From the NCBI GenBank assembly GCA_001515955.1, contig LOES01000139.1, forward strand, positions 1 to 22,744: a DNA stretch of 22,744 nt, in the 5' to 3' direction. Positions 1-5,614 of the stretch are shown here, piece after piece. A program made the position numbers and the translations under genes. Origin of the DNA: Clostridia bacterium BRH_c25. GTDB lineage: Bacteria > Bacillota_A > Clostridia > Lutisporales > Lutisporaceae. The notes below the pieces were generated by a model. The model was given only the letters and a program-made list of their open reading frames with translations. It was not told the origin of the DNA and did no database searches. The stretch's first letter is position 1. Each line of letters starts with the position of its first letter.

Positions 1-1
1 C

Positions 2-235
2 GATATAGGTGCAAAAAAGCTTGTCCTTGATTTGCTGGTCAAATTGAACAGAGAGATGGGCATGACAATAGTAATGACATCCAGTGAACTGGGTGAATTA
101 AGATCAATCTGTGACAGGATAGCTATTGTATATGAAGGCAAGATTGAAGGCATCCTGAGCCCCAAGGCATCAGACGTTGATTTTGGTCTCATGATGGCAG
201 GGGAATACAGCTCCCGTTCAAAGGAGGTTGTTTAG
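2..235 (+). CDS. Sugar/nucleoside-type ABC transporter ATP-binding protein, C-terminal fragment
   Basis: Only the last 77 residues are in the window; the gene begins upstream. The frame opens with DIGAK, the segment that in RbsA/MglA-type ATPases lies just after Walker B and the D-loop (compare DVGTK or DVGAK). It is followed by a helix and by MTSSELGELRSICDRI. That last stretch matches the H-loop region of the second nucleotide-binding domain in this family, where SSEL replaces the usual histidine. This places the fragment in the C-terminal half of a two-domain importer ATPase. The stop codon directly abuts the permease ATG (TAGATG), and the permease ribosome binding site AAGGAGGT lies inside this gene, so the genes are co-transcribed and probably translationally coupled. 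Family membership is well supported. The substrate (simple sugar, oligosaccharide or nucleoside) cannot be told from this fragment. Confidence 0.85.
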   Translation, partial: DIGAKKLVLDLLVKLNREMGMTIVMTSSELGELRSICDRIAIVYEGKIEGILSPKASDVDFGLMMAGEYSSRSKEVV

Positions 236-1279
236 ATGAAAAGCATGTGGAACAAGATTATAAACAAATATGGTTATCCAAAGGTCTATATTGTAATTTT
301 CCTGGTTATACTTATTATTACTGCAATTATACAAAGACAGGATATTCCAGGGCTTTTCAGGGATTCCATAGTAAGAATCGGAATGAACAGCGTTCTGGTA
401 CTGGCAATGGTCCCAAGTATAGCCTCGGGTACAGGTCTTAATTTCGCACTTTCAATAGGTATAATATGTGGTCTGCTGGCAGGCTGTATATCTATTGAAT
501 TGAATATGACAGGATTTTCTGCTTTTATGACTGCAGTAGTTGTATCAATACCGATGTCTGCAGTATCCGGATATTTATACTCAAAGCTCATCAACAAGGT
601 TAAGGGGGATGAGATGACTATAAGCACATACATGGGGTGGGCAATTGTTTCTCTCATGAGTATTGCATGGCTTCTTCTTCCTTTCAAGAGTCCTGAGATG
701 ATCTGGGCAATAGGTGGAAAGGGTCTGCGTCAGACTATTTCTCTTGCAGGTAGATATGATAAGGTACTGGACAACTTTATGAATATAAAATTCATGGATA
801 TGAATATACCTATTGGTACGCTTCTTTTCTTTGGAGCACTTTGCTTCCTTATTTGGCTGTTTATGAAATCCAAAACAGGTGCTGCAATGCTTGCGTCAGG
901 AGACAACCCCAAATTTGCAGAGGCATCAGGGATTAATGTTGATAAACATAGGACAATTGGCATGGTAATATCTACAATATTAGGCGGCATAGGGATTATT
1001 GTCTACGCACAGAGCTATGGTTTCTTCCAGCTTTATCAAGGCCCTCTCATGATGCCCTTTGTAGCTATTTCTGCAATACTTCTGGGCGGGGCAAGTGCAA
1101 AGAAAGCGTCAATATCCAATGTTATTTCCGGTGTTATACTATTCCAGATGCTTTTGACAATATCCCTCCCGACCATCAATAAATTGATGCCGGAGGGTAA
1201 TCTTTCAGAAGTAATAAGGATTATAGTACAGAACGGTGTTATTCTGTATGCCCTGACCAAGGTAGGAGGTAGTGACTGA
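236..1279 (+). CDS. ABC transporter permease, BPD_transp_2 (RbsC-like) family, first of a pair
   Basis: This 347-residue protein is very hydrophobic. It has a short basic N-terminus, a first membrane segment at about residues 18-34 and roughly eight to ten predicted membrane segments in all. The stretch GTGLNFALSIG (about residues 61-71) and the cytoplasmic loop KGDEMTISTYMGW (about 123-135) are typical of inner-membrane permeases of the ribose/branched-chain amino acid/nucleoside importer class. A late loop with ASGDNPKFAEASGI is the coupling region usual in this family (compare AxGxNxxAAxxxGI). ATG 236 follows AAGGAGGT at good spacing. The stop overlaps the next permease start by one base (TGATG). 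Together with the upstream ATPase it forms the membrane half of an importer; the binding protein must be encoded outside the window. Substrate unknown. Confidence 0.9.
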   Translation: MKSMWNKIINKYGYPKVYIVIFLVILIITAIIQRQDIPGLFRDSIVRIGMNSVLVLAMVPSIASGTGLNFALSIGIICGLLAGCISIELNMTGFSAFMTAVVVSIPMSAVSGYLYSKLINKVKGDEMTISTYMGWAIVSLMSIAWLLLPFKSPEMIWAIGGKGLRQTISLAGRYDKVLDNFMNIKFMDMNIPIGTLLFFGALCFLIWLFMKSKTGAAMLASGDNPKFAEASGINVDKHRTIGMVISTILGGIGIIVYAQSYGFFQLYQGPLMMPFVAISAILLGGASAKKASISNVISGVILFQMLLTISLPTINKLMPEGNLSEVIRIIVQNGVILYALTKVGGSD

Positions 1280-2403
1280 TGAGTACACAGATGGAATTGA
1301 AAAATAAGAAGGAAAAGAAATTTAATATACTTAATATCTTGGTTCAGAACTCTGTTCCTATAATGTTTTTTATAATTTGTTTTGCCGGTATATATGCATC
1401 AAAGCTGAATATGAACTATATATTAAATGAGTTGGTTCTCAGGTTGGATAGGAATCTGCTTCTGGTGCTTTCTCTTATTATTCCGGTTATCGCAGGAATG
1501 GGTCTTAACTTTGCATTGGTAATCGGGGCTATGGCAGGACAAATGGGCCTGGTAGCCATTAAGCTGTTGAATGTAGGCGGTATACCGGGACTCCTGCTTG
1601 CAATGCTGATAGCCGTACCTTTTGCACTGTTGTTCGGCTTGGGAACTGGTAAGGTATTGAACAAGACAAAAGGTCAGGAAATGATAACCAGCCTTATACT
1701 GGGTTACTTTGCAATGGGCTTGTACCAGTTGGTATTCTTGCTCTTCATGGGCACTATAATTCCTGTAAAGAATCCAGAAATAATATTGCCTGGAGGTGTT
1801 GGACTTAAAAATGCCGTAGATCTGAAGTTTATACAATACTCTCTGGATAATATATGGAAGCTTAATATTTTCGGCATTAAAATTCCGATGGTTTCAATAC
1901 TGATAATAGTCCTATTCTGCTACTTAATAAGATTCATTGTAAAAACAAAGCTTGGGCAGGATTTCAGAGCACTTGGACAGGATATTCACATAGCAAAGGT
2001 CGCAGGTATTCATGTAGATAATAAAAGACTTATTGCAATAACAATATCCACGGTTATGGCGGCTTGGGGACAGATAATGTTCCTGCAGAACATCGGCACC
2101 CTTCAGACCTACAGCAGTCATGAACAGGTTGGTATGTTTGCGGTAGCAGCCATACTTGTAGGTGGAGCGACAGTTTCAAAAGCAACAATAGGACAGGCGA
2201 TATTAGGTACAATATTATTCCACATACTATTTATTGTTTCCCCTAACGCCGGTAAGAATTTGTTTGGAGATGCCCAGCTGGGAGAATTCTTCAGAGCATT
2301 TGTAGCTTACGGCGTTATAGCAATGTCTCTTGTACTTCATGCTTTCCAGAAGCGGGCAATGGCAAAACAAAAGGCAGAAGAGTCAGAGGCACAGATGGAT
2401 TAG
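1279..2403 (+). CDS. ABC transporter permease, BPD_transp_2 (RbsC-like) family, second of a pair
   Basis: This 374-residue polytopic membrane protein has the same layout as the preceding permease. GMGLNFALVIGAMAGQ (about residues 74-89) corresponds to GTGLNFALSIG in its neighbour, and KGQEMITSLILGYF corresponds to KGDEMTISTYMGW. ALGQDIHIAKVAGI matches the coupling loop. The tail after the last membrane segment is charged (KRAMAKQKAEESEAQMD). The start ATG overlaps the previous stop by one base and is served by GGTAGGAGGT at 1261-1270, so translational coupling is likely. The two proteins look like diverged paralogues that would form a heterodimeric channel, the arrangement seen in YufP/YufQ-type nucleoside importers. 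Transport direction and family are secure; the substrate is not. Confidence 0.9.
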   Translation: MSTQMELKNKKEKKFNILNILVQNSVPIMFFIICFAGIYASKLNMNYILNELVLRLDRNLLLVLSLIIPVIAGMGLNFALVIGAMAGQMGLVAIKLLNVGGIPGLLLAMLIAVPFALLFGLGTGKVLNKTKGQEMITSLILGYFAMGLYQLVFLLFMGTIIPVKNPEIILPGGVGLKNAVDLKFIQYSLDNIWKLNIFGIKIPMVSILIIVLFCYLIRFIVKTKLGQDFRALGQDIHIAKVAGIHVDNKRLIAITISTVMAAWGQIMFLQNIGTLQTYSSHEQVGMFAVAAILVGGATVSKATIGQAILGTILFHILFIVSPNAGKNLFGDAQLGEFFRAFVAYGVIAMSLVLHAFQKRAMAKQKAEESEAQMD

Positions 2404-2421
2404 AATAAATAAAGGTTAATG

Positions 2422-2459
2422 AAATGAGTGATAGCGGACTAATCTGCCTTCACTCATTT
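2422..2459 (+). terminator. Hairpin, possible terminator of the ABC transporter operon
   Basis: AAATGAGTGA (2422-2431) and TCACTCATTT (2450-2459) form a perfect 10-bp stem with an 18-nt loop that can itself partly pair (AGCGGA with TCTGCC). It starts 18 bases after the second permease stop. The T-run after it is short (TTTT, then ACAATG), so termination may be weak or bidirectional. Confidence 0.5.
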
Positions 2460-2487
2460 TACAATGATTTAATGATGTGAATAAGAT
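2458..2487 (+). promoter_or_regulatory. Weak candidate sigma-A promoter for the dipeptidase gene
   Basis: TTTACA (2458-2463) and TAAGAT (2482-2487) are 18 bp apart, about 40 bases upstream of the dipeptidase start and just after the putative operon terminator. The match to TTGACA/TATAAT is only partial, and the -35 box overlaps the foot of the hairpin. The position, not the sequence quality, is the main support. Confidence 0.3.
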
Positions 2488-2525
2488 GAAAAATAGAGAA
2501 AAAACTAATAAGTAGGTGATATTAA

Positions 2526-3935
2526 ATGAAATTTGACAAAATAGTTGACTCGATGAAGGACGATATAATAAAGGGCACCCAGGAGCTTGTGAAAATAAGA
2601 AGCCTGGAATCGAAGCCGGAACCGGGAGCACCCTTCGGCAAGGAAATAAGGGAGTGCCTGGACAAGACTCTGGAAATATGCAGCAGGCTTGGTATGAAGA
2701 CAGAGAATTTTGACGGTTATGCAGGACATGCGGAATACGGAGAAGGAGATGAGATAGTTGGAATCCTTGTCCATGTAGACGTAGTTCCTGAGGGCTCCGG
2801 CTGGTCTCATGATCCATATGGCGGAGAAATCGCAGATGACAAGCTGTTCGGAAGAGGGACCAGTGACGATAAAGGCCCGGCAATTGCTGCAATATATGGA
2901 CTTAAGGCTGTCATGGATTCAGGTGAAAAATTCAACAGAAGAGTCAGGATAATAGTTGGCTGTGATGAGGAAAGCGGCCGATGGGCATGCATGAAGCATT
3001 ATTTTGAAAATGCCGAAATGCCTATATGCGGTTTTTCTCCTGACGCAGACTTTCCAATAATTAATAGTGAAATGGGAATACTAATATTTAATCTGCAAAA
3101 AGAATTCGAAAAGAACGAGGAGTCTTGCTGTGGAGGCTTAAAGGTAAAACGCATACAGGGAGGAAACAAGGTTAATATGGTTCCTGACTACTGTGAGTGC
3201 GAGCTTGAGATGAAGAAGGATTTTACTGAACGAATTCAAAAGACAGTTGAATATATGAAGGATAAAAAGAATGCCAGGCTTGAGCTTGTCTTTGACAAGG
3301 ACAGCTGCATTATAAAATCCTACGGAATATCAGCCCACGGAAGTACACCGGGAAAGGGGATCAATGCAATTTCCCAGCTTATTTCCTGTCTCTGCAAGCT
3401 GCCCCTATGTGTATCGGAACAGACGGCATACATAAATTTCCTTGATGAGCATATCGGAATGGAAGTGAACGGCAGTTCCTTCGGGGTTGCTATGAGTGAT
3501 GATGTATCAGGCAAGCTGGTATTTAATCTAGGCACAATTGATGTAAGTGAAGATAAGGGCAGTATAGGAATAAATATCAGATATCCTGTAACTAAGACCA
3601 AGAATGATGTATATGATATAATCAGGAAGAAAATTTCTGCCCCCGGTATAAGCCTTGTAGAAGGCGCTGGGAAGGATCCTCTATACGTACCGGCCGACAA
3701 TTTCATGATAAAGGCCCTGCAAAAGGTATACGAAGACGTGACAGGAGAAAAGGCGGAGCTGATATCAATCGGTGGAGGAACCTATGCCAGGGCAATAAAA
3801 AATGCAGTTGCCTTTGGCCCATTGTTCCCGGGAAGGGAAGAAACAGCGCATCAAAAGGATGAATACATAGAAGTTGAAGATTTGATGAAGAGCACGAAGA
3901 TATACGCTGAGGCGATATGTGAGTTGGTCAAATAA
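2526..3935 (+). CDS. pepV: Dipeptidase PepV, M20 family zinc metallopeptidase
   Basis: This 469-residue protein should hydrolyse dipeptides, and probably related beta-Ala dipeptides, in the cytosol with two zinc ions. The family signature is complete: LVHVDVVPEG carries the first zinc histidine and aspartate (H83, D85); GRGTSDDKGP carries the bridging aspartate (D115); GCDEESGRW holds the general-base glutamate and the next ligand (E148, E149); SPDADFP gives D173; and the C-terminal GREETAHQKDE supplies the last histidine (H442). The spacing matches Lactobacillus PepV with an offset of about four residues. The internal lid/dimerisation domain occupies roughly residues 190-370. ATG 2526 follows TAGGTGAT. 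The gene looks monocistronic: a hairpin precedes it and a repeat block follows. No link to the upstream transporter can be read from the sequence, though peptide scavenging would be compatible. Confidence 0.92.
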   Translation: MKFDKIVDSMKDDIIKGTQELVKIRSLESKPEPGAPFGKEIRECLDKTLEICSRLGMKTENFDGYAGHAEYGEGDEIVGILVHVDVVPEGSGWSHDPYGGEIADDKLFGRGTSDDKGPAIAAIYGLKAVMDSGEKFNRRVRIIVGCDEESGRWACMKHYFENAEMPICGFSPDADFPIINSEMGILIFNLQKEFEKNEESCCGGLKVKRIQGGNKVNMVPDYCECELEMKKDFTERIQKTVEYMKDKKNARLELVFDKDSCIIKSYGISAHGSTPGKGINAISQLISCLCKLPLCVSEQTAYINFLDEHIGMEVNGSSFGVAMSDDVSGKLVFNLGTIDVSEDKGSIGINIRYPVTKTKNDVYDIIRKKISAPGISLVEGAGKDPLYVPADNFMIKALQKVYEDVTGEKAELISIGGGTYARAIKNAVAFGPLFPGREETAHQKDEYIEVEDLMKSTKIYAEAICELVK

Positions 3936-3950
3936 ATTTAAATTTATTTG
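3929..3950. repeat. Perfect 22-bp AT-rich palindrome at the pepV stop codon
   Basis: CAAATAAATTT is followed immediately by its exact reverse complement AAATTTATTTG, with no spacer. The pepV stop TAA (3933-3935) lies inside the left arm. There is no T-tract after it, so it is not a standard terminator. It could be a protein binding site or an AT-rich cruciform, or it could be chance in AT-rich DNA. Confidence 0.6.
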
Positions 3951-3961
3951 ACAGGCGCGGG

Positions 3962-4057
3962 GCAATAGGCAATAGGCAAGAGGATTAAGCAGGGCTTCGA
4001 AGGCATGCTAAACCCATTGCCCATTGCCCATTGCCCATTGCCAATAGCCCATTGCCC
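3962..4057. repeat. Inverted heptamer repeat block (GCAATAG / CCCATTG)
   Basis: Three tandem 7-bp units GCAATAG, GCAATAG, GCAAGAG (3962-3982) are followed by a 30-bp core containing the palindrome CTTCGAAG (3995-4002). Six units in the opposite orientation follow: CCCATTG four times (4013-4040), the variant CCAATAG (4041-4047), CCCATTG (4048-4054), and a partial CCC. The two arms are inverted copies of the same GGCAATR heptamer, so the block can fold back on itself. It fills most of the pepV-infC gap and ends 11 bp before the infC -35 box. Nothing here looks coding; the repeated peptide patterns read on the minus strand are a by-product of the period-7 repeat. Confidence 0.85.
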
Positions 4058-4068
4058 AAAAAAATTCC

Positions 4069-4097
4069 TTGACATTAAATTAGTACAATGGTAGTAT
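4069..4097 (+). promoter_or_regulatory. Sigma-A promoter of the infC-rpmI-rplT operon
   Basis: TTGACA (4069-4074) is a perfect -35 box, 17 bp from TAGTAT (4092-4097). Transcription would start near 4104, giving a leader of about 175 nt before infC. A TATAAT also lies at 4099-4104 but at 24-bp spacing, which is too far to be used with this -35. Confidence 0.75.
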
Positions 4098-4103
4098 ATA
4101 TAA

Positions 4104-4277
4104 TCGACAGGTAAATATGTGAAAGTCAACTTAATATGCAATTATACGCTTTTCAGAGGTTAAGAAGAAGTTCCACTTCTCACCTTACAACATTGTTAGT
4201 AAGGTTAAAGTCCAAAAGCATTGTTTTTATGGGCAGGTGGATATTTCTACCTGCTTTTTTATTTTAAATGGAGGTGA
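4104..4277 (+). promoter_or_regulatory. infC leader with attenuator architecture (L20-leader type)
   Basis: The leader holds several competing helices. AGAAG (4166-4170) pairs with CTTCT (4176-4180), closed by AGGT/ACCT. ACCTTAC (4182-4188) pairs with GTAAGGT (4199-4205), which uses the same ACCT and so excludes the first closing helix. An intrinsic terminator sits at 4233-4260, just before infC. CAGGTA at the extreme 5' end (4108-4113) is exactly complementary to TACCTG (4248-4253) in the terminator's right arm, so a long-range antiterminator is possible. In Bacillus subtilis the equivalent leader is controlled by ribosomal protein L20, which represses by promoting termination. Assigning this leader to that class rests on gene context and layout, not on a covariance-model match. 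Confidence 0.65.
4233..4260 (+). terminator. Attenuator terminator in the infC leader
   Basis: GCAGGTGGA (4233-4241) pairs with TTCTACCTGC (right arm ending at 4254) through a 4-nt TATT loop, including one G-U pair, and is followed by six T residues. It lies between the promoter and the first gene of the operon, so it must be read through for expression. That marks it as a regulatory attenuator and not an operon end. Confidence 0.8.
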
Positions 4278-4799
4278 ATGGTTATAAGTAGTAACAAAGA
4301 CTTACAGATTAATGAGGAAATCAGAGACAGGGAACTGAGAATCATCGATGCCAATGGAGATCAGCTTGGAATAATGTCTTCAAGACAGGCTTTGGAGCTT
4401 GCGACAGAAAGACAGCTTGATCTTGTTAAAATTGCTCCACAGGCAAAGCCGCCGGTGTGCAGAGTTATGGATTATGGCAAATTCAAGTTTGAACAAAGCA
4501 AAAAAGAGAAGGAAGCAAGGAAAAATCAGAAGGTTATTAATATCAAGGAGATTCGCTTCTCACCAAAAATTGAAGACCATGACTTGAATTTCAAAGCAAA
4601 AAATGCACAAAGGTTCCTGCAGGAGGGTGACAAGGTTAAGATTACAATCAGATTCAGAGGTAGGGAAGTAGATCACGTTACCTTTGGAGAAAAAGCCTTG
4701 GGAAGATTTTATGATATTGTAAAGGACGACTGCGTCGTTGAAAAGCCTGCCAAGCTGGAAGGCAGAAACATGATTATGGTTTTGGCACCGAAGCAGTAA
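4278..4799 (+). CDS. infC: Translation initiation factor IF-3
   Basis: IF-3 binds the 30S subunit, keeps it free of 50S and checks start codons and initiator tRNA. The N-domain begins at LQINEEIRDRELRIID. The family linker follows (VMDYGKFKFEQSKKEKEA), and the C-domain runs from KEIRFSPKIEDHDL to MIMVLAPKQ. The length is normal for the family (171-173 residues). The first in-frame ATG (4278) directly abuts the Shine-Dalgarno GGAGGTGA (4270-4277), leaving only 3 nt after GGAGG, which is poor. The in-frame ATA at 4284 is 9 nt from GGAGG. I therefore think the true start may be AUA 4284 (171 residues), in line with the rare AUU/AUC/AUA starts used for IF-3 autoregulation in other bacteria. Coordinates are given for the ATG. 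First gene of the infC-rpmI-rplT operon. Confidence 0.95.
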   Translation: MVISSNKDLQINEEIRDRELRIIDANGDQLGIMSSRQALELATERQLDLVKIAPQAKPPVCRVMDYGKFKFEQSKKEKEARKNQKVINIKEIRFSPKIEDHDLNFKAKNAQRFLQEGDKVKITIRFRGREVDHVTFGEKALGRFYDIVKDDCVVEKPAKLEGRNMIMVLAPKQ

Positions 4800-4862
4800 G
4801 TCGGTATACAGGGTAAATACTTAAATTCAAAATATGAATGGTACAGAAGGAGAGGATTTTTA

Positions 4863-5060
4863 ATGCCTAAAATGAAGACCCACAGAGCATCAGCCAAAAG
4901 ATTCAGCTTTACTAAAACCGGTAAAGTAAAAAGAGCGTGCGCATATAAGCAGCATATTCTTACAAAGAAGAGCACAAAGCGTACCAGAAAGCTTAGAAAA
5001 GGTGCTTATACAACTGCTACAGAAGCAAAAATGATAAGAAAATTAGTTCCTTATAAATAA
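4863..5060 (+). CDS. rpmI: 50S ribosomal protein L35
   Basis: This 65-residue, very basic protein has the classic L35 start [14 protein letters not shown], the middle [21 protein letters not shown] and the end MIRKLVPYK. It is a small structural protein of the large subunit. The ribosome binding site AAGGAGAGG (4847-4855) is well placed. It lies 63 bases after infC and 21 bases before rplT, the conserved middle position in this operon. Confidence 0.98.
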   Translation: MPKMKTHRASAKRFSFTKTGKVKRACAYKQHILTKKSTKRTRKLRKGAYTTATEAKMIRKLVPYK

Positions 5061-5081
5061 TAGACAGGGAGGCATCAGAAG

Positions 5082-5441
5082 ATGGCAAGAGTAAAAAGAG
5101 CGTTAAACGCACATAAGAAACGTAGAAAAATATTGAAGCTGGCAAAGGGATATGTAGGTGCCAGAAGCAAAAAGTATAGAATAGCCAACGAGACTGTTAT
5201 CAGGGCTTTAAGGTTTGCATATATAGGAAGAAAGCTTAAAAAGAGAGACTACAGAAAGCTTTGGATTGCCAGAATAAATGCAGCAGCAAGAACCAACGGA
5301 ATATCCTACAGCAAGCTTATAAACGGACTCAAGCTTTCCGGCATAGAAATCAACAGAAAGATGTTGTCAGAGCTTGCAATAAACGATGCAACAGCATTTT
5401 CAAAGCTTGTTGATACAGCAAAAGAAAAGCTTAACGCTTAG
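5082..5441 (+). CDS. rplT: 50S ribosomal protein L20
   Basis: This 119-residue basic protein is an early 23S-rRNA-binding assembly protein and, in Bacillus subtilis, the repressor of its own operon through the leader RNA. Family landmarks are [24 protein letters not shown] at the start of the long N-terminal helix and the globular domain [20 protein letters not shown] followed by [11 protein letters not shown]. The segment [20 protein letters not shown] is more diverged than usual (typically LFRxANQxVMKSLxYAY). The ATG follows GGGAGG at good spacing. A strong terminator begins 20 bases after the stop, ending the operon. Confidence 0.98.
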   Translation: MARVKRALNAHKKRRKILKLAKGYVGARSKKYRIANETVIRALRFAYIGRKLKKRDYRKLWIARINAAARTNGISYSKLINGLKLSGIEINRKMLSELAINDATAFSKLVDTAKEKLNA

Positions 5442-5460
5442 TTTCATATATTGTTTCCTG

Positions 5461-5483
5461 AAAAGACCCAAAAGGTCTTTTTT
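5461..5483 (+). terminator. Rho-independent terminator of infC-rpmI-rplT
   Basis: AAAAGACC (5461-5468) and GGTCTTTT (5474-5481) form an 8-bp stem with a CAAAA loop, running into a six-T tract. It lies immediately after rplT. Confidence 0.9.
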
Positions 5484-5540
5484 CTATATAATCAGTAATA
5501 ATTAATAAATAAGCGCAATTGTGTAAAGATTAAATAGAGT

Positions 5541-5568
5541 TTGATTCTATACATAGCAGTGTTATAAT
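5541..5568 (+). promoter_or_regulatory. Sigma-A promoter for ktrBA
   Basis: TTGATT (5541-5546), a 16-bp spacer and a perfect TATAAT (5563-5568). Transcription would start near 5575, about 40 nt upstream of ktrB. The same TTGATT-16-TATAAT form recurs upstream of topA. Confidence 0.7.
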
Positions 5569-5580
5569 AATGTAGTAAAT

Positions 5581-5607
5581 ATTTAACAGTGTGTGGTGCT
5601 GTTAAAT
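5581..5607 (+). promoter_or_regulatory. Perfect inverted repeat in the ktrB 5' UTR
   Basis: ATTTAACAG (5581-5589) and CTGTTAAAT (5599-5607) are exact inverted repeats with a 9-nt spacer. The repeat begins a few bases after the predicted transcription start and ends just before the ribosome binding site GAGGTGAT (5612-5619). It could be an operator or an RNA hairpin next to the ribosome site. No known binding protein can be named. Confidence 0.6.
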
Positions 5608-5614
5608 TGATGAG

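Noticed and set aside
3962..4057. CRISPR array at the repeat blocks (also considered at 10103-10139 and 18435-18483).
   Set aside because: Units are 7 bp, contiguous and without unique spacers, so these are simple tandem repeats.
3936..4068. Rho-independent terminator after pepV.
   Set aside because: The palindrome and the heptamer fold-back are not followed by a T-tract on the + strand; A-residues follow the block instead.
3944..4141. Minus-strand reading frame through the heptamer block (repeating N-G-Q-W-A-type peptide), and similar minus-strand frames at 9876-10187.
   Set aside because: The periodic peptides are direct products of 7-bp tandem repeats; no ribosome sites, and they overlap promoters or real genes.
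5484..5614. Cyclic di-AMP (ydaO-type) riboswitch before ktrB.
   Set aside because: With the promoter at 5541-5568 the leader is only about 40 nt, far shorter than that riboswitch, and the terminator of rplT lies just upstream.
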